A stretch of DNA of 59,326 bases from Opitutus sp. GAS368. Its GTDB lineage: Bacteria; Verrucomicrobiota; Verrucomicrobiia; Opitutales; Opitutaceae. The stretch is from assembly GCA_945871085.1 (NCBI GenBank), contig CAMBVX010000003.1:1-59326 (forward strand), read 5' to 3'. Below, piece after piece: positions 35,501 to 43,279 of this stretch. The position numbers were made by a program, and so were the translations under genes. Below the pieces are notes generated by a model. That model ran no database searches, was not told the origin of the DNA, and worked only from the letters and a program-made list of their open reading frames with translations. Position 1 is the first letter of the stretch, and every line of letters begins with the position of its first letter.

Positions 35501-36408
35501 GCGACAAGACCGTGCTGGTCGCAATTCGCAGCCGGCTGGCCGACACGGCGACGCCCCTCGTCGAACGCCGTCGGGCGCTCGACCTGCTCAAACGCGCGGG
35601 AGATACCGAATCCACGGCTGTGCTCGTGCGCCTCTTGGACGATAAAGATCTGCGCACGGCGGTGATTCCCCTTCTAGGAACAGCGGCCGATTCCGCAGCC
35701 GCGGCCGCAGGCCTGATCTCGCATTTCGCCGCGCTCAACGCCGCTGATCGCACGGCCGCGCTCGCTACGCTCACGAGCCGCCCGGTGCTGGCGCTGCCGC
35801 TGCTCCGCGCAGTTGCGGCCGGAGCGTTCGATAAGAACGTTCTCACCGCGCTGCACGCCCGTCAGCTCCGTAACTTGCAGAATGCGGAAGTGACTGCGCT
35901 GCTCGATCGCGTCTGGGGTAAGACGGCCGAGTCCTCCGCTGACCTGAAGACGACCGTGGCTCGACTGCGCCGGACCTACAACGAAGCGCCAGTTTGGTCC
36001 TACGATGTCGCCGCAGGTAAAAAAGTTTTCGAGCGCACCTGTGTGGCCTGCCATGCGAGCGAGGGTGCCACCGTCGGCAAACTCGGCCCGAACCTCAGCG
36101 GGACTTGGCGCAACGGTCTGGATTATTTTCTCGAAAATATTGTCGATCCCAACGCGGTGGTCGGTGCGGACTACCAACTCAATCTGATCACCAAGCGCGA
36201 TGGCACGGTGATCTCAGGGATGTTGGACAAGGAAACCGAGACGGCTTTGGTCGTCCGAACCATGGCCGAGACCGTCACTATTCCGAAGGCGGAGATCAAA
36301 GCTCGCGCGGTCACGCCGCAATCGCTGATGCCGCCCGGCTTGCTCGAAACGCTCCCCGAGCGCGAGGCCGTGGAGCTGTTGAAGTTTCTGACGACGGAAG
36401 TAAAGTAG
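32536..36408 (+). CDS. DUF1080 plus PVC-type propeller, HEAT repeats and CxxCH heme domain
   Basis: 1290 residues from the ATG at 32536 with a signal peptide (FCVVVACGVVSSAPATALA). Residues about 30-235 are a DUF1080 jelly-roll fold (AIFDGKTLAGWSGGAEWRV, NSGILFR, WNHYRVVASG). Some DUF1080 proteins act on 3-keto disaccharides. A PVC dehydrogenase propeller follows (MAIDERGRLWVAEAYGYPNR, FTWGPDGWLYGCHGVF, DIQYGPDGAAYVIDWVDTQH). HEAT-like repeats come next, then a C-terminal heme domain with CVACHASEG near residue 1170 and LNLITKRDGTVISGM. Fusing the two activities suggests coupled sugar oxidation and cleavage, which is inference. A short stretch near 34960-35020 looks repetitive. Confidence 0.88.
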   Translation: MPRLHWSSFCVVVACGVVSSAPATALAAAPAPQAIFDGKTLAGWSGGAEWRVEEGAITGEIAAGAKLAKNEFLYWQGEVADFELTAEFRLTGPADANSGILFRCERLPDGLAKGYQADIDLGARYLGNIHEERGRSTLAPRGTRLSVAPDGRRWTEKFGEPDDYRSLVRPAPAWNHYRVVASGSHVEVWLNGTRVSVMDDHQAGAARRAGLLALQLHRGDGPMKIQFRSLRLTQLGRSELPAVAVKSPTAPVAPPVIAAPTNAADIGNYRRNGDPPLKRVTGVDDVTRLISSPVLWHLRDNPAKPTTVANPAAQKVVRGMKLVHGFQAELIAAEPELHQPVAMAIDERGRLWVAEAYGYPNRQPEGQGKDRIIIFEDKDGDGVFETKKVFVEKLNLVSGLELGFGGVWVGAAPHLLFIPDANHDDVPDGPPQVLLDGWGFQDTHETLNSFTWGPDGWLYGCHGVFSHALVGKPGTPAAARTPVRAAVWRYHPTRHEFEVFAAGGSNQWGLDFNSAGHLFMTHCRSFHGGGGTSYVVRNGHYWNQANNSFAPFISNRGPDFAPELKNFLMASARYDSGEGGAGKPGTTAVYGGHSHVGTMIYLGDNWPDTYRDHLFTHNLHGHQLNHQVNVRMGSAYETFHAGYDLLFAPDPTYMAVDIQYGPDGAAYVIDWVDTQHCHNPRDELWDRSNGRLYRVAWAATYKPTKVDLAAKSDAELAALHTHKSEWYVRTARRLLQERAAGRALDAAALTALRVQAGEKSGGDVAQLRALWTLHVTANLTPIQLAAALAHSSETVRAWAVQLGTDVGGARPPSVATTNQRPGAVAVPAADLLRLAQNDPSAHVRLAIASAVPALPLAERWPVVAALANHREDAADRYLPKMTWFAAAPAVASDVPRALALAATTALPTLADSIRWLVARTPAGRDQLVASMTGLTEVAAARTLRVLAFSLESEAGLKMPAGWAQIAARFSAAGDPALRGAYEQLAALFGDKTVLVAIRSRLADTATPLVERRRALDLLKRAGDTESTAVLVRLLDDKDLRTAVIPLLGTAADSAAAAAGLISHFAALNAADRTAALATLTSRPVLALPLLRAVAAGAFDKNVLTALHARQLRNLQNAEVTALLDRVWGKTAESSADLKTTVARLRRTYNEAPVWSYDVAAGKKVFERTCVACHASEGATVGKLGPNLSGTWRNGLDYFLENIVDPNAVVGADYQLNLITKRDGTVISGMLDKETETALVVRTMAETVTIPKAEIKARAVTPQSLMPPGLLETLPEREAVELLKFLTTEVK

Positions 36409-36723
36409 GGTGGTTTTTCGCGGTTTTCTGTGGGCGCCGGGAACGGTTAAAGTGAAGAAGGTCCCTAATTCCGATTCCCCGGTGTTGCCCGAGCGCGATG
36501 GGGCGCACGCTCATGTGCTTCATCGCGAGCCCGGGGGAACGAGGGCGGGGCGATCCAACTCGCTGGCTTGCTTCGTCGCTGTGCGCCGCGCTACTGAACA
36601 CAGAGGGTTTGTCCTCGCGAAGGAGCCGAAGCGCCTGCGGTAATCCACGGCGCACAGCCAGATGGATTGCCGTAGTATTACTCTCTTCTGTTGTGCCCGG
36701 AATCACCCGCCGATTTGAGATTA

Positions 36724-36746
36724 AGTGTAACCTATTGGGTTACACT
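36724..36746. repeat. Perfect 9-bp inverted repeat AGTGTAACC/GGTTACACT
   Basis: Arms AGTGTAACC (36724-36732) and GGTTACACT (36738-36746) surround TATTG. No T-tract follows, so it is unlikely to be an intrinsic terminator. Confidence 0.85.
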
Positions 36747-36897
36747 CCGTGCCGAGCTATTTTCGCGAGGCAAGTGACAGCGTAATACTAGTCGGCAAGC
36801 CTTCTTCGCCAGGACAAGCGGTGAAGCGTTCATGGCTCCTCCTGCTTTAGTATTACGCTATTATTTTTCTGCCAAAAAAGCGTTTTTTCATAGAAAG

Positions 36898-36916
36898 TGT
36901 CACGTATTAAGTGATA
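36898..36916. repeat. Third copy of the TGTCAC..GTGACA palindrome
   Basis: Reads TGTCACGTATTAAGTGATA. It matches the reverse complement of the helicase-gene copy at 9668-9686 at all but one position. Confidence 0.85.
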
Positions 36917-37243
36917 CTAGAGTTTGAGCGCTTTTTACAGGGACGTAAAAGAGTAATACGAGCGCGGACATTTCACACCGAGCAGAGATTCCATTCCAAG
37001 GGGCCGCGGCGTTGGTCTGTGGTTGCGCGGTGCTTTACTCGGCGGACGGAATTTGCCGCGGTAATGGAACGCGGGCTAAAGCCTTGCGCGGCCGCGTGCG
37101 TAGCCGGAGCGTGAAACGTCCGTATCGGTAGGCGCCGTGCCTTGGTCGAGCTCTCGCAATGACAAACCCGGAAAGTGAAGAACAGTGCGGAACCTCAATC
37201 CTCGCCCTAACCGAACAGCCGTTGATTCGCACGTGGGGCGGGA

Positions 37244-39082
37244 TCAGTCGAAGGCCTGCTTCGAGTTGGTCTGGAGGAAGAGGAAGATTTCGTTGGCGAA
37301 GAGTTCGCCAAATTCAGCGCGTTTCTTTTCGCCCATGCCGGGGATGCCTTCCATGCGCTCGACGCGGTCGGGGTAACTGCGGGCCATCGCACGGAGCGTC
37401 GTGTCACCGAAAATAATATACGCGGGCACGCTGCGTTCGTCGGCGAGTTGACGGCGGAGCGCGCGCAGACGGTCAAAGAGAATTTCGTCGCACTCGACGT
37501 CGCCCTCGCGGCGCGTGACGCGTTTCGCTTTCGGGAGGTCGAGGGTTTTTGTTAGCGTGATCGGCGTGCGGGCACGGAGGATGGCCATGCCGGACTCGCT
37601 GACGTTGAGCGTGGCGTATTCGCCTTCGTCGATGCCGATGTAGCCGAGGCGCATGAGCTCGCGGCCGACGGAGGCCCAGGTGGGGCGTGAGACGTCTTTG
37701 CCGATGCCGTAGGTGGAGAGCTGCTGGTGCCCCCAGCGCGTGATCTTCTCGGTGTCGGCGCCGACGAGCACTTCGATGACGTGATTCAGACCGACGCCGA
37801 AGCGACTATTTTGCCGGATGCGGAAAACGCAGGAGAGGAATTTCTGCGCGACGAGGGTGCCGTCGTAGGTCTCGCGGGGCTCGGAGCAGTTGTCGCAGGC
37901 GGCGCAGTTATCGAGCGGAAACTTTTCTCCGAAATAGGTGAGCAGTTCGCCGCGGCGGCAGCCGGAGCTCTCGGCGTAGTGGACGATTTGGCGGAGCTGG
38001 GCGCGGGCGATATCCTGCTCCTGCTTGTTCGTGATTTCATCGAGGAAGTGCGTCTGCTTCGCGATGTCGCCGCCGCTAAAGAGGAGCAGGCAATCGCCGG
38101 GCAGGCCGTCGCGGCCGGCGCGGCCGGTTTCCTGATAGTAGCCCTCGATGTTTTTGGGGAGGTCGTGGTGGATGACCCAGCGGACGTTGGGTTTGTTGAT
38201 ACCCATACCGAAGGCGATCGTCGCGCAGATGATGCGAGTGTCATCGCGCAGAAACTGTTCCTGGTTTTCAGCGCGCTCGGTGGCAGTGAGGCCGGCGTGG
38301 TAGGGGCGCGCGGAAAAGCCGCGACCGGCGAGGGCTTCGGCGACACGTTCGGCGGTGGCGCGGCTGGCGCAATAGATGATGCCGCTCTCGGATTCGCGCT
38401 TGCGGACAAAATCGATGATCTGTTTTGCGGGCTGATCTTTCGGAATGACGCGGTAGGTGAGATTCGGACGGTTGAAGCTAGCGACGAAGGTCTGCGGGTT
38501 TTCCAACTTAAGGTGTTTGATGATATCGGTGCGGACGCGGCCCGTGGCGGTGGCGGTGAGCGCCATCATGGGAATGCCGGGGAGGGCGGTGCGGAGCTTC
38601 GCGAGCTGGCGATACTCGGGGCGGAAATCGTGCCCCCACTCGGAGACGCAATGCGCCTCGTCGATGGCGATGCACGTGACGTTCCACGTTTTTAAGTTCT
38701 CGACCCAGCCATCCAGCAGGAGGCGTTCGGGAGCGGCGTAGAGGAGTTTGTATTGGCCGCGATGGAGGCCGGAGAGACGCGCGCGGGCTTCTTTTTCTCC
38801 GAGCGTGGAGTTGAGAAACGTGGCGGCGACACCACTGGCTTGGAGTTGGTCGACTTGGTCCTTCATCAACGCGATCAACGGCGAGACCACGACCGTAAGA
38901 CCGGGGCGGGCGAGAGCCGGGAGCTGGAAACAAAGGGATTTACCGCCGCCGGTGGGTAGGAGGGCGAACACGTCTTTGCCTGCGAGGGTGGCGTCGATGA
39001 TGTCGCGCTGGAGGGGGCGAAATGTGGAGTAGCCGAAGGTGCGCTTCAGGAGCGCGGCGAGATCGGGCGTGGCGGCGGGCAT
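37244..39082 (-). CDS. recQ: ATP-dependent DNA helicase RecQ
   Basis: 3'-5' helicase acting in recombination and replication-fork repair. 612 residues from the ATG at 39082. Motifs: FRPLQRDII (motif 0), LLPTGGGKSLCFQLPAL (Walker A), AIDEAHCVSEWGHDFRPEY (DEAH plus aromatic loop), ALTATATGRVRTDII, ICATIAFGMGINKPNVR, and YYQETGRAGRDGLPG (motif VI). The zinc site uses CRRGELLTYFGE and CAACDNC. RQC follows (GHQQLSTYGIGKD) and a C-terminal HRDC domain (LRALRRQLADERSVPAYIIF). Complete, with no inserted repeats. Confidence 0.97.
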   Translation of the reverse strand: MPAATPDLAALLKRTFGYSTFRPLQRDIIDATLAGKDVFALLPTGGGKSLCFQLPALARPGLTVVVSPLIALMKDQVDQLQASGVAATFLNSTLGEKEARARLSGLHRGQYKLLYAAPERLLLDGWVENLKTWNVTCIAIDEAHCVSEWGHDFRPEYRQLAKLRTALPGIPMMALTATATGRVRTDIIKHLKLENPQTFVASFNRPNLTYRVIPKDQPAKQIIDFVRKRESESGIIYCASRATAERVAEALAGRGFSARPYHAGLTATERAENQEQFLRDDTRIICATIAFGMGINKPNVRWVIHHDLPKNIEGYYQETGRAGRDGLPGDCLLLFSGGDIAKQTHFLDEITNKQEQDIARAQLRQIVHYAESSGCRRGELLTYFGEKFPLDNCAACDNCSEPRETYDGTLVAQKFLSCVFRIRQNSRFGVGLNHVIEVLVGADTEKITRWGHQQLSTYGIGKDVSRPTWASVGRELMRLGYIGIDEGEYATLNVSESGMAILRARTPITLTKTLDLPKAKRVTRREGDVECDEILFDRLRALRRQLADERSVPAYIIFGDTTLRAMARSYPDRVERMEGIPGMGEKKRAEFGELFANEIFLFLQTNSKQAFD

Positions 39083-39259
39083 GGACCGGAGAACCTAGGC
39101 GTGCGAGTGCGGCGAGCGCACGGAAAAATTTTGCGGCATGGAGCGGAAGGTCGGGCGAGGCGAAAGTCCGTTCGAATGGCGTTGGGATAAGCCGAGAAAA
39201 GATGCCGGGCGCGCAGCTTGGCGTTGCCAATTCGGTGGGTGTGGCCGATGTAGAATGAC

Positions 39260-40675
39260 GTGGCTTCATTTCCTCCCTGCTCATTTCTGACCGGACGAAC
39301 TCTGCGGGTGGCGTGGTTGAGATGGTGGATATGCGGGTTGTTCGCGACGAGTGGAGTGATGGCCGCAGATTCGCGGCCGGTGGTAGGACCGGGGGCAACC
39401 AAGGAGGAAGTCCTCGATGCGTATGGTTGGCCGACCGGGCAAACGCAGGCGGGTGCGAAAGAGATTCTCACGTATCCGCAAGGCCGCGTGATTCTGGACA
39501 AAGGACGCGTCGAAGTCGTGGAATTTTCCATGAAGGTGCCGTGGCCGGCAGCGAAAGCACGGCCGGGCACCGCCGGCATTCCCAGCAGTGGAGATTCGTG
39601 GTTCACGAGTTGGCCGGAGGTTTTGCGCGAGGCGCAGCGACGGCAGGTGAGAATCTTGGCCGTGTTTACCGGTTCGGACTGGTCGCCACCGAGCAAGCAG
39701 TTTTTGACCGAGGTGGCCGAGGCCCCGGATTTCCTGACGGCGTTTTTAGGGAGTTTTGTGTTGTTAAAAATCGACTTTCCGACGCGGATCACGCAGCTGA
39801 AGGATTTGCGCGATCAGAATGCGGAGTTGCGGGAACGTTTTGAGGTGACGACGTATCCGGCGCTAGTCGTGCTGGAGTCCAACGGAGCCTTGGCGGCGCG
39901 GGTGGATTTGAATAAACTGCGGGCCGGCGATTCTTATCTTGTGCAGGTGGTGAGAGCAGTGCGCGAGGTCCGCAGCAGCTTGAGCCCTTCTCCCGGAGGG
40001 GGCCATGGAGCGCCCGGATTGGGTGCGGACAGCAAAGCCACCCCGTTGACGTTGAACGCCAAGGTTCTCGTACCGACGCCACCAGCTTCGGCTGCGGTCG
40101 GCAGCGCGACCGCAGCATCGCTGTCGTCGGCGGGGTTTGCGCTGACGTGGGGGCTAGGTGGAGGGTCGTTTTTGGCAGTGGTGTTGCTGTGGTTTTTTTG
40201 GCGGAAGCGGGCGACTGTGGTGAGTGACGTGACCACGGCGGCCCAGCGCGTCGCGGATGCGGCCAGCGGGGTGCCGTCCGTCGTGGATCTCGCCGAATGG
40301 TCACATGGTCGATTGCGTGCGGTCGTGGGGGCGCTGGCGCAGACCGATGGTTATCAGGTCGTCGTGAGGGCGGGCGGGAGTGAAGGCGATTTGTCGCTGG
40401 TGCGCACAAGCGAGGAGCGCGTGAGCGTGATTGTGATGTGTGCAGTTGCTGCTGCCGGACCGGTTTCGGCGAAGCGGCTGCGCGAGTTGTATGGCACGAT
40501 CACACTCGAGGAAGTGGGCACCGGGTGGTTTGTCGCGGTAGGAGGGTTTTCGGCGGAAGCGCGGGTCTATGCGCAAGAGCACGGCTTGTCGTTGATCGGC
40601 AAAGAGGGACTGAGGGAGCAATTGCGGGCGTTGACCGAGCGCGACCTCGCCCACGTCCTTGCGCGCAGAAAGTGA
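39260..40675 (+). CDS. Membrane protein: SmpA-like, degenerate thioredoxin and degenerate Mrr-like domains
   Basis: 471 residues. The GTG at 39260 is one possible start; a GTG at 39308 would begin nearer the signal segment (WWICGLFATSGVMA). Residues about 45-90 resemble an SmpA/BamE-type fold (GATKEEVLDAYGWP, GRVEVVEFS). Residues 130-220 are a thioredoxin-like domain (ILAVFTGSDWSPPSKQF, FEVTTYPALVVLESNG) whose CxxC is replaced by S-P-P-S. A membrane helix lies near 293-313. The cytoplasmic end (about 345-460) resembles an Mrr-type endonuclease fold (GDLSLVRTSEERVSVIVMC, GWFVAVGGFSAEARVYAQ), but the usual QxK is absent. Both catalytic sites look dead, so a binding or sensing role is more likely. 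Domain calls are by pattern only. Confidence 0.65.
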   Translation: MASFPPCSFLTGRTLRVAWLRWWICGLFATSGVMAADSRPVVGPGATKEEVLDAYGWPTGQTQAGAKEILTYPQGRVILDKGRVEVVEFSMKVPWPAAKARPGTAGIPSSGDSWFTSWPEVLREAQRRQVRILAVFTGSDWSPPSKQFLTEVAEAPDFLTAFLGSFVLLKIDFPTRITQLKDLRDQNAELRERFEVTTYPALVVLESNGALAARVDLNKLRAGDSYLVQVVRAVREVRSSLSPSPGGGHGAPGLGADSKATPLTLNAKVLVPTPPASAAVGSATAASLSSAGFALTWGLGGGSFLAVVLLWFFWRKRATVVSDVTTAAQRVADAASGVPSVVDLAEWSHGRLRAVVGALAQTDGYQVVVRAGGSEGDLSLVRTSEERVSVIVMCAVAAAGPVSAKRLRELYGTITLEEVGTGWFVAVGGFSAEARVYAQEHGLSLIGKEGLREQLRALTERDLAHVLARRK

Positions 40676-41048
40676 GGCGTGCCTTTTGTGGCCCCCCGCC
40701 GCGGACATAATTCCGCGCCGAAAATATCCAAGAACACCACGGGACAGCCCTGCCGAACTGCTTGTTTCAGTCTGGGGCCACCGAATTCTAATAGCTTGGT
40801 TTGGCGCAACATGGACACGTTCTTCTTCCCGCATACTAAGCCCAAGGGACAATCGCACAATAAACAATATGTTAAATACTTGCTTTCACTTTTACTCCCG
40901 CCACGAGCGGAATGGGTGCAGCGAGAAAGATCGCGCAATTGCGTTACCTATCAATCTGAACCTTCCCTGCGTCACATTTCGAATCCACGCTTGATTTCAC
41001 CGCTATCCGCCGAACACTTTCCCTTTTCCTAAAACCGCACCACCTTCC
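40676..41048. promoter_or_regulatory. Spacer upstream of pdhA, AT-rich, likely promoter region
   Basis: A 373-nt spacer with no supported gene. The stretch 40855-40900 is the most AT-rich in the area (ACAATAAACAATATGTTAAA). A TTGTTT about 18 nt before TTCTAAT near 40770-40800 could be a -35/-10 pair, but this is weak. The pdh operon must start here because the upstream gene faces the same way without a close fit. Confidence 0.35.
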
Positions 41049-42164
41049 GTGAGCAAGAAACCCAGCGCCATCGCCGACAAAAAAGCCGAGTCTGCCGTCA
41101 AGGCCACCGACTACGCCCTAGCGCCCATCAACGCCTCGCTCTCACCTACGCAAAGGATCGAGCTTTATAGGACGATGCTCCGGATCCGACGGTTTGAGGA
41201 GCGTTCGTTGCGTGCTTATCAGGGCAAAAACTCGACCGGCGGCACCAACATCGGTGGGTTTCTTCACCTCTACATTGGTCAGGAAGCTGTGGCTGTCGGT
41301 TGCTGCTCATTGATGGGCAAAAACGACCACGTGATCACGGCTTATCGTGATCACGGCCACGCCATCGCTGTCGGCATGGACACGAAACCGCTTATGGCCG
41401 AACTCTTCGGCAAAATCACCGGCTGCTCCAAGGGCAAAGGCGGCTCGATGCATTATTTCGCGCCCGACAAAAATTTCTGGGGTGGTCACGGTATCGTTGG
41501 TGGTCAGATCCCGCTCGGCACCGGACTTGCCTACGCGCTGAAATATCAGGGCAAGAAAGGTGCCGCTATGGCCTTCATGGGCGACGGAGCTGTTAACCAA
41601 GGTGCTGTGCATGAGGCCTACAATCTAGCCTCCCTGTGGAACCTTCCCGTCGTCTTCGTCATCGAAAACAACGGCTACTCGATGGGCACGAGCCAAGAGC
41701 GCTCCTCCGCCGGTGAACTGGCCAAACGTGCCGAAGGCTACGACATGGCCTGGGGGCAATGCAACGGTCACGACGTCTACGAAGTGCGCGCGACGATGGA
41801 CAAACATTTGACGCTCGCCCGCGAAAAATCCCGCCCCAGCACGGTCGAGATCGACACGTATCGCTACCGCGGACACTCCGTCGCCGATCCCGACAACACC
41901 TATCGCACCAAGGCAGAAGTCGAAGAGTATCGGAACAACAAGGATCCGATCCAGGTTTCCCTGCACAAACTCCTCGCCGAGGGCGTCCTCACCGAAGCCC
42001 TAGTTGAAAAGATCGACGCTGAAGCCCGGGCCGAAGCCGAAAGCGCCGCAGAGTTCGCGGATGCGAGTCCTTACCCCACACCCGACGATATCCAAAAGGA
42101 CGTTTATTGGGAGAGCGATCATCCTTCCGAGCGCAAATCGGAAGGCCGCCTTTTCTTCGACTGA
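41049..42164 (+). CDS. pdhA: Pyruvate dehydrogenase E1 alpha subunit
   Basis: With PdhB forms the ThDP-dependent E1 that decarboxylates pyruvate. 371 residues from a GTG at 41049 (SKKPSAIADKK follows; no in-frame ATG). ThDP/metal motif GDGAVNQGAVHEAYNLASLW to VFVIENN is intact, as are RMLRIRRFEER-like MLRIRRFEERSLRAYQ, AYRDHGHAI, GKGGSMHYF and YRYRGHSVADPD with its regulatory-loop equivalent. It is the first gene of pdhA-pdhB-pdhC and 60 nt from pdhB. The split alpha/beta form is shared with alphaproteobacteria and many gram-positives. Confidence 0.95.
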   Translation: MSKKPSAIADKKAESAVKATDYALAPINASLSPTQRIELYRTMLRIRRFEERSLRAYQGKNSTGGTNIGGFLHLYIGQEAVAVGCCSLMGKNDHVITAYRDHGHAIAVGMDTKPLMAELFGKITGCSKGKGGSMHYFAPDKNFWGGHGIVGGQIPLGTGLAYALKYQGKKGAAMAFMGDGAVNQGAVHEAYNLASLWNLPVVFVIENNGYSMGTSQERSSAGELAKRAEGYDMAWGQCNGHDVYEVRATMDKHLTLAREKSRPSTVEIDTYRYRGHSVADPDNTYRTKAEVEEYRNNKDPIQVSLHKLLAEGVLTEALVEKIDAEARAEAESAAEFADASPYPTPDDIQKDVYWESDHPSERKSEGRLFFD

Positions 42165-42177
42165 GCTCGCCCCTGTC

Positions 42178-42214
42178 CGGCTCTCCACCCTCAACTCACA
42201 AGCTCTCAACTTTC
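42178..42214. repeat. GCTCTCA-type heptamer array in the pdhA-pdhB spacer
   Basis: Reads CTCTCC, ACCCTCA, ACTCACA, AGCTCTC, AACTTTC. It is the complement-strand version of the words in the nuclease-helicase gene (9429-9464) and occupies nearly the whole leader of pdhB. Confidence 0.75.
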
Positions 42215-42223
42215 CGCCGTCCG

Positions 42224-43201
42224 ATGCCTCAGATTACTTACCGCGAAGCTATCCGCCACGCCCTCGCCGAGGAACTCACCCGCGACCCTAACGTTGTCGT
42301 GATGGGCGAGGAAGTCGCCCAGTTTAACGGGGCCTACAAAGTCACCGAAGGCCTGCTCGCGAAATTCGGGCCAACGCGCATCGTGGACACGCCCATCTCT
42401 GAAGCTGGCTTCATTGGTCTCGGTGTCGGAGCGTCGATGCTCGGTATCCGCCCCGTGATGGAGCTGATGTTCTGGTCGTTCTACTCCGTCGCGTTTGACC
42501 AAATCCTGAACAACGCCGCCAACGTCCGCTATATGAGCGGTGGCCAGATCAACTGCCCAATTGTCATCCGCGGCCCGGCCAATGGCGGCACCAACGTCGG
42601 TGCCACTCACTCGCACACCCCGGAAAACGTTCTCGCGAACCACCCCGGCGTGAAGGTCGTCGTGCCTGCCACCGCCTACGATGCGAAGGGCCTGCTGAAG
42701 TCCGCCATCCGCGACAATGATCCAGTCTTCTTCCTCGAGAATACCATTCTCTACGGTGACAAGGGCGAGGTCCCCGAAGGCGAATACGTCATCCCACTCG
42801 GCAAGGCCGATGTGAAACGCGTCGGCCAGGACATCACGATAGTGACCTATGGACGCTGTGTAATCCATTCCCTGAAGGCCGCCGAAGTGCTCGAAAAAGA
42901 ACACCGGATCTCGGTTGAGGTTATTGATCTCCGCACGATTCGTCCCCTCGATTTCGATACCGTCCTCGCCTCGGTCAAGAAAACGAATCGCGTCCTCATC
43001 GTCGAAGAACAGAAGCCCTTCGCCAGCGTCGGCACGCAACTCGCCTACATGATCCAGCGCGAAGCTTTCGACGACCTCGACGGCCCGATCCACCGTCTCG
43101 CCACCGTTGACGCGCCCGCGATCTACAGCCCGCCCGTCGAAACCGAGCAGCTCCCAAACCCCGGTCGCGTTATCAAGGCCGTCCTCGCCGCAATGGCGTA
43201 A
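42224..43201 (+). CDS. pdhB: Pyruvate dehydrogenase E1 beta subunit
   Basis: 325 residues from the ATG at 42224, where the conserved N-terminus begins (MPQITYREAIRHALAEEL). The family signature runs VVVMGEEVAQFNGAYKVTEG, VDTPISEAGFIGLGVGASM, RPVMELMFWSF, RGPANGGTNVGATHSH, VVPATAYDAKGLLKSAIRD, and EVIDLRTIRPLDFDTV with VLIVEEQ. This subunit completes the ThDP site and docks on the E2. The frame is open further upstream but overlaps pdhA. No Shine-Dalgarno site is visible; the leader is a repeat array. Confidence 0.95.
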   Translation: MPQITYREAIRHALAEELTRDPNVVVMGEEVAQFNGAYKVTEGLLAKFGPTRIVDTPISEAGFIGLGVGASMLGIRPVMELMFWSFYSVAFDQILNNAANVRYMSGGQINCPIVIRGPANGGTNVGATHSHTPENVLANHPGVKVVVPATAYDAKGLLKSAIRDNDPVFFLENTILYGDKGEVPEGEYVIPLGKADVKRVGQDITIVTYGRCVIHSLKAAEVLEKEHRISVEVIDLRTIRPLDFDTVLASVKKTNRVLIVEEQKPFASVGTQLAYMIQREAFDDLDGPIHRLATVDAPAIYSPPVETEQLPNPGRVIKAVLAAMA

Positions 43202-43279
43202 ATCGTCACGACCATCTCGCACGCTTCACCGGCTTTCCGACTCACTGCACGCGATCCACTACTAGCCACTTTTTTTCCC

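Larger units (their letters stand above)
36409..37243. other. Spacer of about 830 nt with palindromes, no supported gene
   Basis: No frame here has a recognisable domain. The AT-richer centre holds two palindromic elements (36724 and 36898) and four scattered GTAATAC/GTATTAC words (36674, 36781, 36850, 36952 region). Near 37065 is CGCGGGCTAAAGCCTTGCG, similar to the hairpins at 4471-4529. The 3' ends of the PVC gene and of recQ converge here, but no clear intrinsic terminator was found. Confidence 0.5.

Noticed and set aside
36311-36706. 131-codon minus frame with an ankyrin-like start (AIHLAVRRG)
   Set aside because: Only one partial motif, overlaps the PVC gene's end, and the rest is unlike ankyrin repeats.
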